From Bacteroidales bacterium UBA4243 (GTDB lineage: Bacteria > Bacteroidota > Bacteroidia > Bacteroidales > F082), in assembly GCA_002396205.1 (NCBI GenBank), contig DGXB01000119.1, positions 481-39,042 of the forward strand: DNA of 38,562 bases, given 5' to 3'. Positions 38,328-38,562 of this stretch are shown one piece after another. Under the pieces are notes generated by a model, which saw only the letters and a program-made list of their open reading frames with translations, was not told the origin of the DNA and ran no database searches. The translations under genes were made by a program, and so were the position numbers. Each line of letters opens with the position of its first letter. Position 1 is the first letter of the stretch.

Positions 38328-38562
38328 TTACAACAAGTGGCAAGTGACCGTCAGGCCGGCCATCACGATGCTCACCATGCTCATCAGCTTGATAAGTATG
38401 TTGAGCGAAGGGCCACTCGTGTCTTTGAACGGATCGCCAACAGTGTCGCCCACGACAGTAGCCTTGTGGTTCTCAGAGCCTTTGCCGCCGAAATGACCTT
38501 CTTCGACATACTTCTTGGCATTGTCCCAAGCACCGCCCGAGTTGGCCATGAACACGGCCAGC
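38328..38562 (-). CDS. hppA: Membrane-bound proton/sodium-pumping pyrophosphatase, C-terminal end
   Basis: Only the last 77 codons are inside the window. They contain the conserved loop MANSGGAWDNAKKYVEEG and HKATVVGDTVGDPFKDTSGP, which in membrane pyrophosphatases holds acidic residues for Mg-pyrophosphate binding. SLNILIKLMSMVSIV, part of the last helix, follows. The enzyme couples pyrophosphate hydrolysis to ion export across the inner membrane. The residues that decide ion type and potassium dependence lie mostly outside this window. A strong terminator follows. Confidence 0.95.
   Translation of the reverse strand, partial: LAVFMANSGGAWDNAKKYVEEGHFGGKGSENHKATVVGDTVGDPFKDTSGPSLNILIKLMSMVSIVMAGLTVTCHLL

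Noticed and set aside
38218..38496. 92-codon plus-strand open frame at the right end
   Set aside because: It is antisense to the pyrophosphatase C-terminus and crosses its terminator.

Overview
The window looks like a chromosomal segment of a gut- or host-associated Bacteroidota (Bacteroidales-type) bacterium. The evidence is nearly twenty Bacteroidota-type -7 boxes (TAnnTTTG) just upstream of predicted starts, two exported C10 cysteine peptidases with Por/type IX secretion C-terminal domains, a DUF1573 protein, and many exported proteins whose signal peptides end in SAQ. Several predicted gene starts were corrected because the longest reading frame began upstream of such a promoter. No rRNA, tRNA, CRISPR array or transposase gene was seen.

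Layout. (1) 1-10.3 kb is a tightly packed minus-strand run: adenosylhomocysteinase, a GT4 glycosyltransferase, PurD, a membrane protein, RNase HII, a thioredoxin-like lipid/periplasm-side protein, a GH3-serine hydrolase fusion, then (behind its own promoter) an AMP-forming acyl ligase cut by the window edge. Gaps of 3-31 bp suggest one long transcript from the ahcY promoter. (2) 10.3-15.3 kb holds a MATE exporter, an AT-rich membrane-anchored NodB-type deacetylase, a MNT nucleotidyltransferase whose HEPN partner seems to have been deleted, and thyA-folA. Two intergenic spaces here are full of inverted repeats. (3) 15.3-23.6 kb holds two paralogous secreted C10 peptidases, an exported protein of unknown function, a membrane-bound PP2C/SpoIIE-type phosphatase carrying an in-frame palindromic element, and a small APH-fold kinase.

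(4) 23.6-32.3 kb is a group of exported LPP20/SnoaL-like and Sel1-repeat proteins into which an AT-rich defence segment (about 25.6-29.8 kb) appears to have been inserted. That segment holds an AAA15 ATPase plus RloB pair (AbiL-like), the remains of an AbiEi/DUF6088-like antitoxin that still has its promoter and palindromic operator, a pair of diverged ~90-bp direct repeats, and a protein joining a TIR-like domain, two membrane helices, a coiled coil and a putAbiC-type abortive infection domain. This last protein is the best candidate here for an undescribed defence effector.

(5) 32.3-36.3 kb is an envelope-signalling cluster: an exported transglutaminase-like protein, an exported carboxypeptidase-regulatory/helical-repeat protein, an ECF-type sigma factor and a membrane anti-sigma-like protein, the last three in one operon. 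(6) 36.4-38.6 kb has a class I aminotransferase, a DUF1573 protein and the C-terminus of a membrane pyrophosphatase, separated by clear hairpin terminators.

All family assignments were made by reading motifs in the translated sequence, with no database search.
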